A DNA stretch of 64,000 nucleotides, taken from positions 1-64,000 of the forward strand of contig JBMOOH010000035.1 of the NCBI GenBank assembly GCA_049323795.1. Reading direction: 5' to 3'. Below the pieces are notes generated by a model. That model searched no databases. It was not told the DNA's origin and worked only from the letters and a program-made list of their open reading frames with translations. This document shows positions 32,166-40,440 of this stretch, in pieces (within the stretch, counting starts at the first letter, position 1; every line of letters begins with the position of its first letter). The DNA comes from JAOADN01 sp049323795. GTDB taxonomy: Bacteria > Pseudomonadota > Alphaproteobacteria > Rhodobacterales > Rhodobacteraceae. Position numbers and translations under genes: made by a program.

Positions 32166-33130
32166 GCGCCGTAAAGCGCCGACGCGACGATCCGCTGGCT
32201 CAGGCCTGCGTCCTGCCGCGCGATGGCGCCGGCGAGCGCGGCATCCCCAGCCAGCCCCGCCGCGATGGCACGGAGCCGTTCCGTCAGCCGCACGTTCGTC
32301 CGCGCCTCCTCGACCGGGTCGGTGCCGCCATGGTCGGGGAAGGTGTCGAAGTAGACGACCCCGTCCCAGCCGATCCGGGTGAGCGTCACGAAGAGTTCCA
32401 CCGTCTGCACCGGGTGGATCGTCCCCGCCATCAGCCCGTCGTCGCGCTTGCCGTAGGCATCGTTCAGGTGCACGCCGAGAAGCCGCGAGCGCCGGTGGGC
32501 GAGCGTCGCCGCCGCAGCCGGCATCTCGCCCGCGTAGAGGACATGGGCGAAATCGACGGTGACGCCGAGGTTCGGGCGGTTCACGTCATGGATGGCGAGC
32601 AAGGTCGCCGCCATGTCCGGCAGCAGCGCATAGGCGCGGGGCTCGTTCGGCTTGTATTCGATGGCGATGTCCACGTCCCTGACATGGTCGCAGACCTCGG
32701 CCACCGCCGCGACGGTGTCGTCCCACATCCGGCCGTAATCGGCCTGGAACGGATAGTCGTAGCCGTCCTGCCCGAGCCAGAGCGTCATCAGGCGGCTGCC
32801 CATCTCGGCGCCTGCGTCGATCCCCCGCTTCGTCAGGTCGATGGCCGTGCGTCGGACCCCCGCGTCAGGGTGGGTGAAGGCCCCGAGGCGAAACCCCGGT
32901 TCGGTGTAGTAGCGCATGGCCAGGCCGTTCACCGCCATGCCGTTGTCGGCGAGCAGCCGCGAGAGGTCCCCGGGCCTGTGCCTTGCGAAGTGGTCGGGGT
33001 AGTTCAGGTCCGCCGCGTCGATCCCGCCGACACGGCCCGCGCCCGCGATCATGTCGGCGACGGTGCCGCCGCCCGCCGGCCTGAAGGCATTGAGACGCGC
33101 CGCGTAGCGGGGGCGGTTCGGGATGGGCAT
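32162..33130 (-). CDS. TIM-barrel sugar isomerase/epimerase (xylose-isomerase-like)
   Basis: A 322-residue protein of the AP-endonuclease-2/xylose-isomerase-like family. Metal ligand segments are visible: IAIEYKPNEPRAYAL, LGVTVDFAHVLYAG, LLGVHLNDAYGKRDDGLMAG and GVVYFDTFPDHGG. It probably isomerises a ketose or aldose (L-rhamnose/lyxose-type isomerases have this architecture). The ATG at 33130 was selected because AAGGA precedes it and homology starts at RYAARLNAF. It lies between the GntR gene and the PfkB kinase. Confidence 0.83.
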   Translation of the reverse strand: MPIPNRPRYAARLNAFRPAGGGTVADMIAGAGRVGGIDAADLNYPDHFARHRPGDLSRLLADNGMAVNGLAMRYYTEPGFRLGAFTHPDAGVRRTAIDLTKRGIDAGAEMGSRLMTLWLGQDGYDYPFQADYGRMWDDTVAAVAEVCDHVRDVDIAIEYKPNEPRAYALLPDMAATLLAIHDVNRPNLGVTVDFAHVLYAGEMPAAAATLAHRRSRLLGVHLNDAYGKRDDGLMAGTIHPVQTVELFVTLTRIGWDGVVYFDTFPDHGGTDPVEEARTNVRLTERLRAIAAGLAGDAALAGAIARQDAGLSQRIVASALYGA

Positions 33131-33140
33131 GGGATGTCCT

Positions 33141-33875
33141 TCAGGAGGGATCGAAGAGGTCGGGCCGGTCGCGCTCGAGCGGCTCGAGGTGCCGGAGAAG
33201 CTGGCGCAGATGCGTCTGGATCGCCGCGCGCGCGGCGGCGGGATCGTGGGCGGCAACCGCCGCCACGATGGCGCGGTGCTCGTCGAGCGTCTGGCCGACG
33301 CGGCCCGGCACGGGCAGGAGCAGCCGCCGCGCCCGGTTCACCTGGAGCCAGGCGGTTTCCGACACCCGCGAGAGGTTGCGGAACCCGGTCAGAGACAGAA
33401 GGAATTCGTGCATCGCGGCGTCTTCGCGGTGAAAGCCGGGCGTGTCGCCCGCCCGCGCCCGCTCGGCCTGCCGGTCGAGAAAGCCGTTCAGGGCCACGAC
33501 GTCGCCGGCGGTTGCCCGCCCTGCCACGATCTCGATCGCCGCGGCCTCGATCGCCTCGCGCAGGAACGCGCCTTCGCGGAGGTCCGCCATCGAGAAGCGG
33601 GCGACATAGGTGCCCGCCTGCGGCACGACGCGGACGAGGCCCTCGTTCGCCAGTCGCACGACCGCATCCGCCACCGGCGAGCGCGACACGCCGAGCCTGT
33701 CGCAGACCTCGCCCTTGCGCAGGATCTCGCCCGGCCGGTAGGCGAGCGAGACGATCGCCTCCTTCAGGGACAGATAGACCCGCTGCCCGAGCGAGCCCTG
33801 GAACTGCGACAAAGGCGTGAGCCGCGACTTTGCCGCAGGGCTGGCAGGCTGGGAACGGGGCGTGGCGTCGGCCAT
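33141..33875 (-). CDS. GntR-family (FadR subgroup, FCD domain) transcriptional regulator
   Basis: A 244-residue regulator. The winged helix spans about residues 30-95 (GQRVYLSLKEAIVSLAYRPG, then DRLGVSRSPVADAVVRLANE), followed by an all-helical FCD effector domain with candidate metal residues (ETAWLQVNRAR, HRAIVAAVAAHD). It leads the operon with the isomerase and PfkB kinase. A palindromic operator abuts its start, indicating autorepression, and the same palindrome precedes the transporter and fucose operons, so it is the likely regulon repressor. The effector is probably a sugar acid. Confidence 0.9.
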   Translation of the reverse strand: MADATPRSQPASPAAKSRLTPLSQFQGSLGQRVYLSLKEAIVSLAYRPGEILRKGEVCDRLGVSRSPVADAVVRLANEGLVRVVPQAGTYVARFSMADLREGAFLREAIEAAAIEIVAGRATAGDVVALNGFLDRQAERARAGDTPGFHREDAAMHEFLLSLTGFRNLSRVSETAWLQVNRARRLLLPVPGRVGQTLDEHRAIVAAVAAHDPAAARAAIQTHLRQLLRHLEPLERDRPDLFDPS

Positions 33876-33876
33876 T

Positions 33877-33888
33877 CTGGCATGCTAG
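33877..33888. promoter_or_regulatory. GntR-type operator palindrome CTGGCATGCTAG abutting the gntR start codon
   Basis: The reverse complement of the sites at 21753 and 29071, only one base upstream of the predicted gntR ATG. No room remains for a normal Shine-Dalgarno between operator and start, so the message may be leaderless or the true start may be internal. Confidence 0.7.
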
Positions 33889-33976
33889 CGGCGCGCGCCG
33901 GGTGCATCAAGCCGGGGGGAAGGGGCGGACCCGTGCCGCTTGCCGGGGCAGGACGTTCACGACAGTCCCGCCCGCC

Positions 33977-35659
33977 TCAGCGGCGGGGCCAGAGCCTTCG
34001 GGCGGCATCGGCGGAATAACGGCCGAGCCGGACGTCCTCGTCCACCAGCGCGGGGTCGCGCGCCGCCGGGGCGCCCCAGCCGCCGCCGCCGGGGGTCCTG
34101 ACCCGCACCCGGTCGCCGGGCGACAGGGGTATGTCCTGTTCCTTGGACAGGTGCACCGGGGTGTAGGGCTTCCCGTCGCGCCAGACCGTCACCTCGTTCG
34201 GCGCGCCGTCCTGTCCGCCAAGGGCGCCCTGCGGCCCCGTCCGGCCGTGGTCCATGACGAAGGATGCCCGCGCCTGTCCGCGCCTCAGCTCGATCTCGTA
34301 GTCCAGCCCGAAGCCGCCCCGGTACCTGCCCGCTCCGCCCGACCCCTCGCGGAGGGCATAGTGGCGGTAGAGGACGGGGAACTGCTGTTCCATGATCTCG
34401 ACGGGCGGTGCCTTCGAGATGCCGATGGTCGAGCAGCCGTTGGCGATGCCGTCGCCCAGTGCCGAGCCGCCGTAGCCGCCGCCCGAGATCTGGTACATCA
34501 CGTAGTCGCGGCCCCGGGCGGGGTCGTGCCCGCCGAGGGCGAAGTTACCGGACGTGCCGGCGGGGGCGGCCGTGACGCGGTCGGGGAGGGCGGCGGCGAG
34601 CGCCGAGAACACCGCCTCGGCGATGCGCTGGCTCACCTCGGCCGCGCAGCCCGAGACGGGGCGCGGGTAGCGGGCATCGAGGAAGGTGCCGTCCGTGCCG
34701 GTGACGGTCAGCGGCTCGAACGCCCCGGCGCTCATCGGCACTTCGGGGAAGATGTGGCGCATGGCGAGGTAGACCGACGAGAGCGTCGTTGCCATGACCG
34801 AGTTCATCGGGCCCATGCAGGGAGGCGAGGAGCCGGCGAAGTCGAAGGTCAGCCGGTCGCCGTGCCGGGTGACGGCAAGGGCGATGGTCAGGGGTTCGTT
34901 CACCACGCCGTCCGAGTCGATATAGGCGCGCCCTTCGTGCCTGCCGTCGGGGATGAGGCCGGTCAGCCGGCGCATCTGCGTCGCCGCGCGGGCGCGAAGC
35001 TCGGCGATGGCGGCGCGCACGGTGCCGTCGCCGTAGCGGTCGAGGAGGGCGCCCAGGCGATCCTCGCCCACCATCAGCGCTGCCGCCTGCGCCTTGACGT
35101 CGCCGATGCGCTGGTCGGCGACGCGGATGTTCGAGGTGATGATCGCGTAGATCTCGGGGTCCATGACCCCTTCCTTGAAAAGCCGGACGGGGGGCAGGCG
35201 CAGGCCCTCCTGCTCCACGCTCGTGGCGCTGGCCGAGAAGCCGCCGGGAACGGCGCCCCCGGTATCGGGCCAGTGGCCGGTGTTCGACAGCCAGCAGAAG
35301 ATCTCGCCCCTGCGGTAGAAGGGCCGGGCGAAGCGCACGTCCATCAGGTGCGTGCCGCCGAGGTAGGGGTCGTTGACGATGTAGATGTCGCCGGGGCGGG
35401 GGGCCTGGGCCGAGCCGTCCGCGATCATGCGGATGAGCGTGCGGGTCGAGGCCTGCATGACGCCGACGAAGACCGGCAGCCCCTGCGAGCCTTGCGCGAT
35501 CAGCGCGCCGTCATGGGCGTCGTAGATGCCGTCCGAGCGGTCGTTGGCTTCCGCGATGACGGGCGAGAAGGCGGCGCGCGAGAAGGTCGCGTCCATCTCG
35601 TCGCAGACCTGCTGGAGGCCCGCCTGGATGACGGAAAGGGTGATCGGGTCGAGGGTCAT
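33977..35659 (-). CDS. hyuB: Hydantoinase B / oxoprolinase family protein
   Basis: This 560-residue protein is the B subunit of ATP-dependent hydantoinase/oxoprolinase enzymes: TLSVIQAGLQQVCDEMDATF at the start, IYIVNDPYLGGTHLMDV, NSVMATTLSSVYLAM, and a glycine-rich VRVRTPGGGGWGAP near the end. The ATG at 35659 is chosen because homology begins there. It is downstream of hyuA but separated by 511 bases, unusual since the two are normally adjacent. Substrate likely an N-methylhydantoin, 5-oxoproline-like or other cyclic amide. Confidence 0.9.
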   Translation of the reverse strand: MTLDPITLSVIQAGLQQVCDEMDATFSRAAFSPVIAEANDRSDGIYDAHDGALIAQGSQGLPVFVGVMQASTRTLIRMIADGSAQAPRPGDIYIVNDPYLGGTHLMDVRFARPFYRRGEIFCWLSNTGHWPDTGGAVPGGFSASATSVEQEGLRLPPVRLFKEGVMDPEIYAIITSNIRVADQRIGDVKAQAAALMVGEDRLGALLDRYGDGTVRAAIAELRARAATQMRRLTGLIPDGRHEGRAYIDSDGVVNEPLTIALAVTRHGDRLTFDFAGSSPPCMGPMNSVMATTLSSVYLAMRHIFPEVPMSAGAFEPLTVTGTDGTFLDARYPRPVSGCAAEVSQRIAEAVFSALAAALPDRVTAAPAGTSGNFALGGHDPARGRDYVMYQISGGGYGGSALGDGIANGCSTIGISKAPPVEIMEQQFPVLYRHYALREGSGGAGRYRGGFGLDYEIELRRGQARASFVMDHGRTGPQGALGGQDGAPNEVTVWRDGKPYTPVHLSKEQDIPLSPGDRVRVRTPGGGGWGAPAARDPALVDEDVRLGRYSADAARRLWPRR

Positions 35660-36170
35660 GGGGTCGCTCCGCCGAACCGGGTTTCCCTGGCGCGCTTGGC
35701 CCGGCTCTCGGCGCCCGTGGTTCGCGAAAGTGCGTGCATGGGCCGCCTTGGCGCGCCGTGCGAATCTTCTCCGCGAAGGAGGCCGCGGATGAGCCGGGTA
35801 AGCCTGATGGGATCGTCGGACTGGCGCGCCGTCGAAAAGTGGGCCTGCCACTCGGGGTGCCCACGCTTGCGGCTGCTATCTGGGTTTGCGTTCCGGGACG
35901 GCGACGTCGATGCGTGGAACGCGCTTTTGCTGGAGTTTGACCGGACCGATACAACGCGGAGCCCCGCGCGGTGATTGCGCGAAGCGCGGACAGGAAGGCG
36001 CGTCCGTGCGTCAGCACGGGCAGCGCCCGCGCGTCCTTCGGGCTTTCGCCGCGCCACTGGCGCGACGGCCCCTTCGGACCCACACAGGGCGGGCGCTTCG
36101 CGCACCCTCCCCGCGCGATGCGGGCGCCGCCCGTGCTTCCGGCCGGGGGCAAGGCATGGCAGCCGCCTTG
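35660..36170. other. 511-base hyuA-hyuB spacer containing a long imperfect inverted repeat
   Basis: No recognisable gene; open frames on both strands lack domains. An 18-base arm at 36013-36030 (AGCACGGGCAGCGCCCGC) is complementary to 36120-36137 with one mismatch, enclosing a small perfect hairpin CGCGCC-ACT-GGCGCG (36050-36064). It could form a large RNA structure between the two cistrons or be a degenerate repeat/mobile remnant. Confidence 0.6.
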
Positions 36171-38270
36171 TCATCGCCCAAGCTCCACGACGATGTTCCC
36201 CACCGCATCCCCCCGCGCCGCGTCGCCCGGTTCGATCAGGATCGTCGTGTCCATCTGTTCGATGATCGCCGGACCCTTCAGCGTGAAGTCCAGGGGCAGG
36301 TGATCCCGCCAGTAGACCCGCGTCCCGACCGCCTTGCCCCCGAAGATCACGTTCCGCGCCCCGGTCTGCGCCGCCCCCAGGCTCGTCTTCCGCCCCGCCG
36401 GGTCGATCAGCCGCGACAGGTCCGGCGCGCGGCGGCGCCCGATGACCGAGGTGTTGGCGTTCACCACCCCCGCCCGGATCGTCGCCAGCTCCACCCGGAA
36501 GCGGGCGAAGTAAGCGGCCTCGAAGGCGGCCCTGAGCGCTTCGCGCGTCATCCGGGTCGAGGGGAGGGGGACCTTCAGGAGATGCGTCTGCCCGATGAAC
36601 TGCATGTCCACCGAGAAGATGCGCCGCACCTCTTCGATCGCCACCGGCTCGGCCCGGATCAGGCGCTCGCCCTCCGCCGCCTGGCCCTCCAGCACCTCCG
36701 CAAGCCGCCCCATGTCGAGCGTGTCGAGGGGCGCGGTCAGCGTCGTCACGAAATCATGCCGGAGGTCGGCCACCACGCAGCCCAGCGCATTGGTGATCCC
36801 CGGCCGCGCGGGCACCAGCACCTTCGGCACGCCCAGCTCCTTCGCGATGGCGCTTGCGTGCAGCGGCCCCGCGCCGCCAAAGGCGAAGAGCGCGAAGTCG
36901 CGCGGGTCCTGGCCGAGCGAGACCGAGACCATCCGCACCGCCCCCGCCATCTTGACATTGGCGAGCGTCACGACCGCCTCCGCCGCCTCGACCGCCGAGA
37001 GGCCGAGCGGCTTCCCGAGCCTCTCCTCGAATGCGGCCTGCACCGCCGCCAGCGCGACGCCCCCTTCGACCGACTTCAGCTTCCCCGGATCGAGCCGCCC
37101 GAGCAGCAGGTTCGCGTCCGAGATCGTCGGCTCCGTGCCCCCCCGCCCGTAGCAGATCGGCCCCGGCCGCGCGCCCGCGCTTTCCGGGCCGACTTCCAGC
37201 AGACCGCCCGCGTTCACCCGCGCGATCGACCCGCCGCCTGCGCCCACCGTCCGCACGTCCACCATCGGCACGTGGATGGGCATCGCATATTCGATCTCGA
37301 TCTCGTTCGAGACCGCCGGCTCCGCCCCCCGGATCAGCGCGACATCGGTGGAGGTGCCGCCCATGTCGTAGGTCAGAAGGTCCGGCATCCCCGCCGCGCG
37401 CCCCGTGAAGGCCGCCGCCATCACGCCCGAGGCCGGCCCCGACATCACCGTCTTGGCCGCCTCGCGCGCCACGGTCCGGGCGCTGACCATGCCGCCGTTG
37501 CCGTTCATGACGAGAACGTCGCCCGGGTATCCCCTGGCCGCAAGTTCGCCCGTCAGCCGCTGGAGATAGCGGTCGAGGATCGGCTGCACGCCCGCATTGA
37601 CCGCCGCCGTCACGCCGCGCTCGAACTCGCGGCTTTCGGACAGGAGCTTGTGGCCGAGCGTGATGTGACCGTTCGGCCAGAGTTCGGCCAGAACCTCGCC
37701 CGCCCGCAACTCATGCGCGGGGTTCGCGTACGAGTGCAGGAAGTGGACGACGACCGACACGCAGCCCGCTGCGGTCAGCCGCTCCGCCGCCGCCCGCACG
37801 GCGTCCGCGTCGAGCGGCACCAGCACCGTGCCCGCGGCATCCATCCGCTCGGGCACTTCCAGCCGCAGGTCGCGCGGGATGATCGGCACGAAGCGCCCGG
37901 TCATCCCGTAGGCCTGCGGCCGCGTCCGCCGCCCGAGTTCCAGCACGTCGCGGAAGCCCTGCGTGGTGATGATCCCGGTCCGCGCGAGCTTGCGTTCCAG
38001 CACGGCGTTCGTCGTCGTGGTGGTCCCGTGGACGATCAGCCCCGTGCGCGCGAGATCCGCGCCCGCTTCCTCGAGCGCGGCGATCACCCCGAAGGCCTGG
38101 TTGTCGGGCGTCGAGGGAACCTTGGCGAGCCGGACGTCGCCCGTCGCGGGGTCGAGCAGGACGAGGTCGGTGAAGGTGCCGCCCACATCGACGCCGACGA
38201 TCAGCCCGCCCTGTGTCGGCCCGCCCTGTGTCGGCCCGCCCTGTGTCGGCCCGCCCTGTGTCGGCTCCAC
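36171..38270 (-). CDS. hyuA: Hydantoinase A / oxoprolinase family protein, with N-terminal PTQGG repeats
   Basis: This 699-residue ATP-binding A subunit has VGVDVGGTFTDLVLLD (from residue 25), VHGTTTTTNAVLERKLARTG, LTYDMGGTSTDVALIRG and FGGAGPLHASAIAKELG. With HyuB it opens hydantoin or oxoproline rings using ATP. The only usable start is the GTG at 38270, which puts four copies of the peptide PTQGG (residues 3-22) ahead of the conserved domain; these come from a 15-base tandem repeat. The ribosome site is weak. An alternative is that translation starts inside or after the repeat. It is divergent from a FrcK-like kinase. Confidence 0.9.
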   Translation of the reverse strand: MEPTQGGPTQGGPTQGGPTQGGLIVGVDVGGTFTDLVLLDPATGDVRLAKVPSTPDNQAFGVIAALEEAGADLARTGLIVHGTTTTTNAVLERKLARTGIITTQGFRDVLELGRRTRPQAYGMTGRFVPIIPRDLRLEVPERMDAAGTVLVPLDADAVRAAAERLTAAGCVSVVVHFLHSYANPAHELRAGEVLAELWPNGHITLGHKLLSESREFERGVTAAVNAGVQPILDRYLQRLTGELAARGYPGDVLVMNGNGGMVSARTVAREAAKTVMSGPASGVMAAAFTGRAAGMPDLLTYDMGGTSTDVALIRGAEPAVSNEIEIEYAMPIHVPMVDVRTVGAGGGSIARVNAGGLLEVGPESAGARPGPICYGRGGTEPTISDANLLLGRLDPGKLKSVEGGVALAAVQAAFEERLGKPLGLSAVEAAEAVVTLANVKMAGAVRMVSVSLGQDPRDFALFAFGGAGPLHASAIAKELGVPKVLVPARPGITNALGCVVADLRHDFVTTLTAPLDTLDMGRLAEVLEGQAAEGERLIRAEPVAIEEVRRIFSVDMQFIGQTHLLKVPLPSTRMTREALRAAFEAAYFARFRVELATIRAGVVNANTSVIGRRRAPDLSRLIDPAGRKTSLGAAQTGARNVIFGGKAVGTRVYWRDHLPLDFTLKGPAIIEQMDTTILIEPGDAARGDAVGNIVVELGR
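38205..38264 (-). repeat. 15-bp tandem repeat, four copies, at the hyuA 5' end
   Basis: Four perfect tandem units of CCCGCCCTGTGTCGG (plus strand) at 38205-38264, encoding PTQGG in hyuA. Unit length is a multiple of three, so copy-number change keeps the frame. Confidence 0.9.
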
Positions 38271-38283
38271 GCCAATCCCCGCA

Positions 38284-38301
38284 ATTTGTTGGTATGCAAA
38301 T
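38284..38301. promoter_or_regulatory. Candidate operator ATTTG-N8-CAAAT in the hyuA/kinase divergent region
   Basis: ATTTG (38284-38288) and CAAAT (38297-38301) enclose TTGGTATG; the inner TTGGTATGCAA resembles GntR/FCD-type operators. It is 14 bases from the hyuA GTG in a short A/T-rich patch that stands out in this GC-rich DNA. No regulator gene for it is obvious. Confidence 0.4.
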
Positions 38302-38432
38302 GATGCCCGGCCCGGTGCGAAAGTCAATCGTCCCGCGCGCCGCGGTCGTCCGGCGATCCGCCGCGCCCCCTTGCCCGCCGCGCCCCCATGCGCGACACAC
38401 AAGGGGGCGCGGCGGGCGCAGGGGGCGGGTGG

Positions 38433-39077
38433 ATGACCGAACGGATCACCGAACGGATCGGGGTGACGGAACTCAGGGATCGCCTTCTCGGCTGGGGGCC
38501 GGGCGCGCGCCGCATCGTCGCCATCGCCGGGCCGCCGGGGTCGGGCAAGTCCACCACCGCCGAAAAGATCGTCAGGGCGATCAACCGCGCGCGGCCCGGC
38601 GCGGCGGCGCTGCTGCCGATGGACGGCTTCCACTTCGACGATGCCGTCCTGCGCGAGATGAAGCGCCTGCCATGGAAGGGCGCGCCCGACACCTTCGACG
38701 TCGGCGGCCTGCGCGCCACGCTCGAACGCCTGCGCCGGAACGACGAGGACAAGGTGGCGGTCCCCGTCTTCGACCGCTCGATCGAGATCGCCCGGGCCGG
38801 GGGCCGGCTGATCGCCAGGTCCGCCGACATCATCGTCTGCGAGGGGAACTACCTGCTTCTGAACCGCGCGCCGTGGTCCTCGCTCGCCCCGTATTTCGAC
38901 CTCAGGGTGCTGATCGAGGTGAGCGAGAAGATCCTCCGCGAGCGGCTCAGGCGCCGCTGGGAGGGGTTCGGGCTCGACGAGGCCGGCATCCGCCGCAAGC
39001 TCGACGAGAACGACCTGCCGAACGGGAGGGCGGTGATGCAGGACAGCGCCGGCGCCGACCTGATCCTGACGACATGA
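38433..39077 (+). CDS. Nucleoside/nucleotide kinase family protein, FrcK (fructose-transport-kinase)-like
   Basis: A 214-residue P-loop kinase related to pantothenate/uridine kinases: Walker A AGPPGSGKSTTAEKI, LPMDGFHFDDAVLREM, then VCEGNYLLLNRAPWS and a C-terminal RRKLDENDLPNG. In rhizobia such genes (frcK, yggC-like) follow sugar ABC systems, but the substrate is not established. The start at 38433 follows GGGCGGGTGG. Its TGA overlaps an ATG (39074) that began the now-decayed FGGY kinase, showing they once formed an operon. Confidence 0.85.
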   Translation: MTERITERIGVTELRDRLLGWGPGARRIVAIAGPPGSGKSTTAEKIVRAINRARPGAAALLPMDGFHFDDAVLREMKRLPWKGAPDTFDVGGLRATLERLRRNDEDKVAVPVFDRSIEIARAGGRLIARSADIIVCEGNYLLLNRAPWSSLAPYFDLRVLIEVSEKILRERLRRRWEGFGLDEAGIRRKLDENDLPNGRAVMQDSAGADLILTT

Positions 39078-40440
39078 CGGCACCCGCGCCGTCATCGACC
39101 ACGGCAAGACCAGCGTCCGGGTCCTGATCCTCGACCGGGGCGGCCGCGCCACCGCGCGGAGGCCAGGCCGAATCCCGTGCGGCCCGGGACCGCCCGGGCG
39201 GCATCACGACCTCCGGGGCCTGACCGACCGGGCCTTCGCGGCGGTTGGCCGGCCGCGGCGCGGCACCCGCTGCGGGCGATCGTCCCGGCCGGCCACGGAT
39301 CGGGCGGCGTGCTCGTCTCCTGCGATCCGGACGAGGGCGGCGACGGCGCAGCGCTGCCGATGCCCGGTTACGAGGAGCCGTTTTCCCCTGCACTCGATGC
39401 CGCCTGCCGCCCCCTGGCCGGCACCTTCCCCCGACCGGGGGAGCGCGGTGATGATGGGCCCGACCCGTCAGGCGCGCCAGTTCTACCGGATGCAGGCGGA
39501 AGCGCCCGCGGCAGTCGCGGCGGCGGCGCACTGCCTCTCCGTCCCGCAGGACTGGGCCTGGCGGCTCTCGGGAGTGGCGGTGTCCGAATTCTCGACCCTC
39601 GGCGCGCAGTCGCACTTCTGGAACGTCGCGACCGGCACATGGTCCCCCATCGTGGCGCGCATGGGGTGGGTCCGCCTGCTTGCGCGCCCGTCGCGTCGTT
39701 CACGCCCCTCGGCCCCGTCCGCCCGGCGCTCGCGCGGCGCTGCGGCCTGCCGGAGGGTGTGCCCGTCCTCGCCGGCGGCCACGACAGCAGCCTGAACTTC
39801 CACCGCTACGCCGCGACGGGGCTTTCGGACTTCACGCTCGTCTCGACCGGGACATGGATCGTCGCGATGTCGGGGGCGCGCTGACCATGGGCGGGCGGTC
39901 CTTCGCGGTCATCGCGGGCGCCGACGGACTGGCCCTGCCGGAGACCCCGGCGGAAGAGAACCGCCGCGCCGTCGCGTCGGGGATCATGGCGCTGCCGTCC
40001 TTCACCGACGACGACGGGCAGTTCCCCGGCAGCGGGGGCAGGGGGCGCATCGCCGGACCCGCCCCGGGTTCCCCCGCCGCCCGGCGCGCCGTGGCGGCGC
40101 TGCATGTGGCCCTCCTGACCGTCGCCGCGGCCGGGGCGCTGGGGCAGACCGGCCGCGTCGTGCCCGACGGCACGTTCCTCGCCGACCCCGTCCATCCCGC
40201 GCTCGTCGCCGCGCTGGCGCCCGACACGCCGGTCTTCGCCTCGCGCGAGGCGGCAGGCGTCGCCGCCGGGGCGGCGATGCTCGCGGCCCGGGCGGAGGAC
40301 GGGGCAGAGGACGGGGCAGAGGACGGGACGGCGCCCCCCGTCCCGGTCCTCGAACGGGTCGCGGCCGCTTGCGATGCCCGGCCTGCGCGACTATGCCGGC
40401 GCGTGGCGGCGCCTTGCGGCGCAGGTGGACAGAGATGGAC
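39074..40440 (+). pseudogene. FGGY-family carbohydrate kinase (rhamnulo/fuculokinase-like), degraded by frameshifts
   Basis: Homology to FGGY kinases of about 450 residues is spread over different frames. It starts as AVIDHGKTSVRVLILDRGG (from 39088). It moves to HPLRAIVPAGHGSGGVLV (39260-39430), then RGSAVMMGPTRQARQFYRMQ through AWRLSGVAVSEFSTLGAQSH (39435-39690), then GGHDSSLNFHRYAATGLSDF and VSTGTWIVAMSG ending at a stop (39884). It continues in another frame with ADPVHPALVAALAPDTPVFA, and ends PGLRDYAGAWRRLAAQ (40380-40425). At least four frame changes plus internal loss make recovery unlikely. The kinase would have fed the adjacent class II aldolase. Confidence 0.85.
40295..40328 (+). 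repeat. 12-bp tandem repeat, nearly three copies
   Basis: GAGGACGGGGCA is repeated at 40295, 40307 and (partial, GAGGACGGGA) 40319, inside the FGGY pseudogene. It looks like slippage expansion in sequence no longer under selection. Confidence 0.8.

Noticed and set aside
35734..35974. Small plus-strand ORFs in the hyuA-hyuB spacer
   Set aside because: No family resemblance, poor start signals, mutually overlapping frames.
38205..38264. CRISPR-like array
   Set aside because: Units are contiguous 15-bp tandem repeats without spacers and are coding; no cas genes are nearby.
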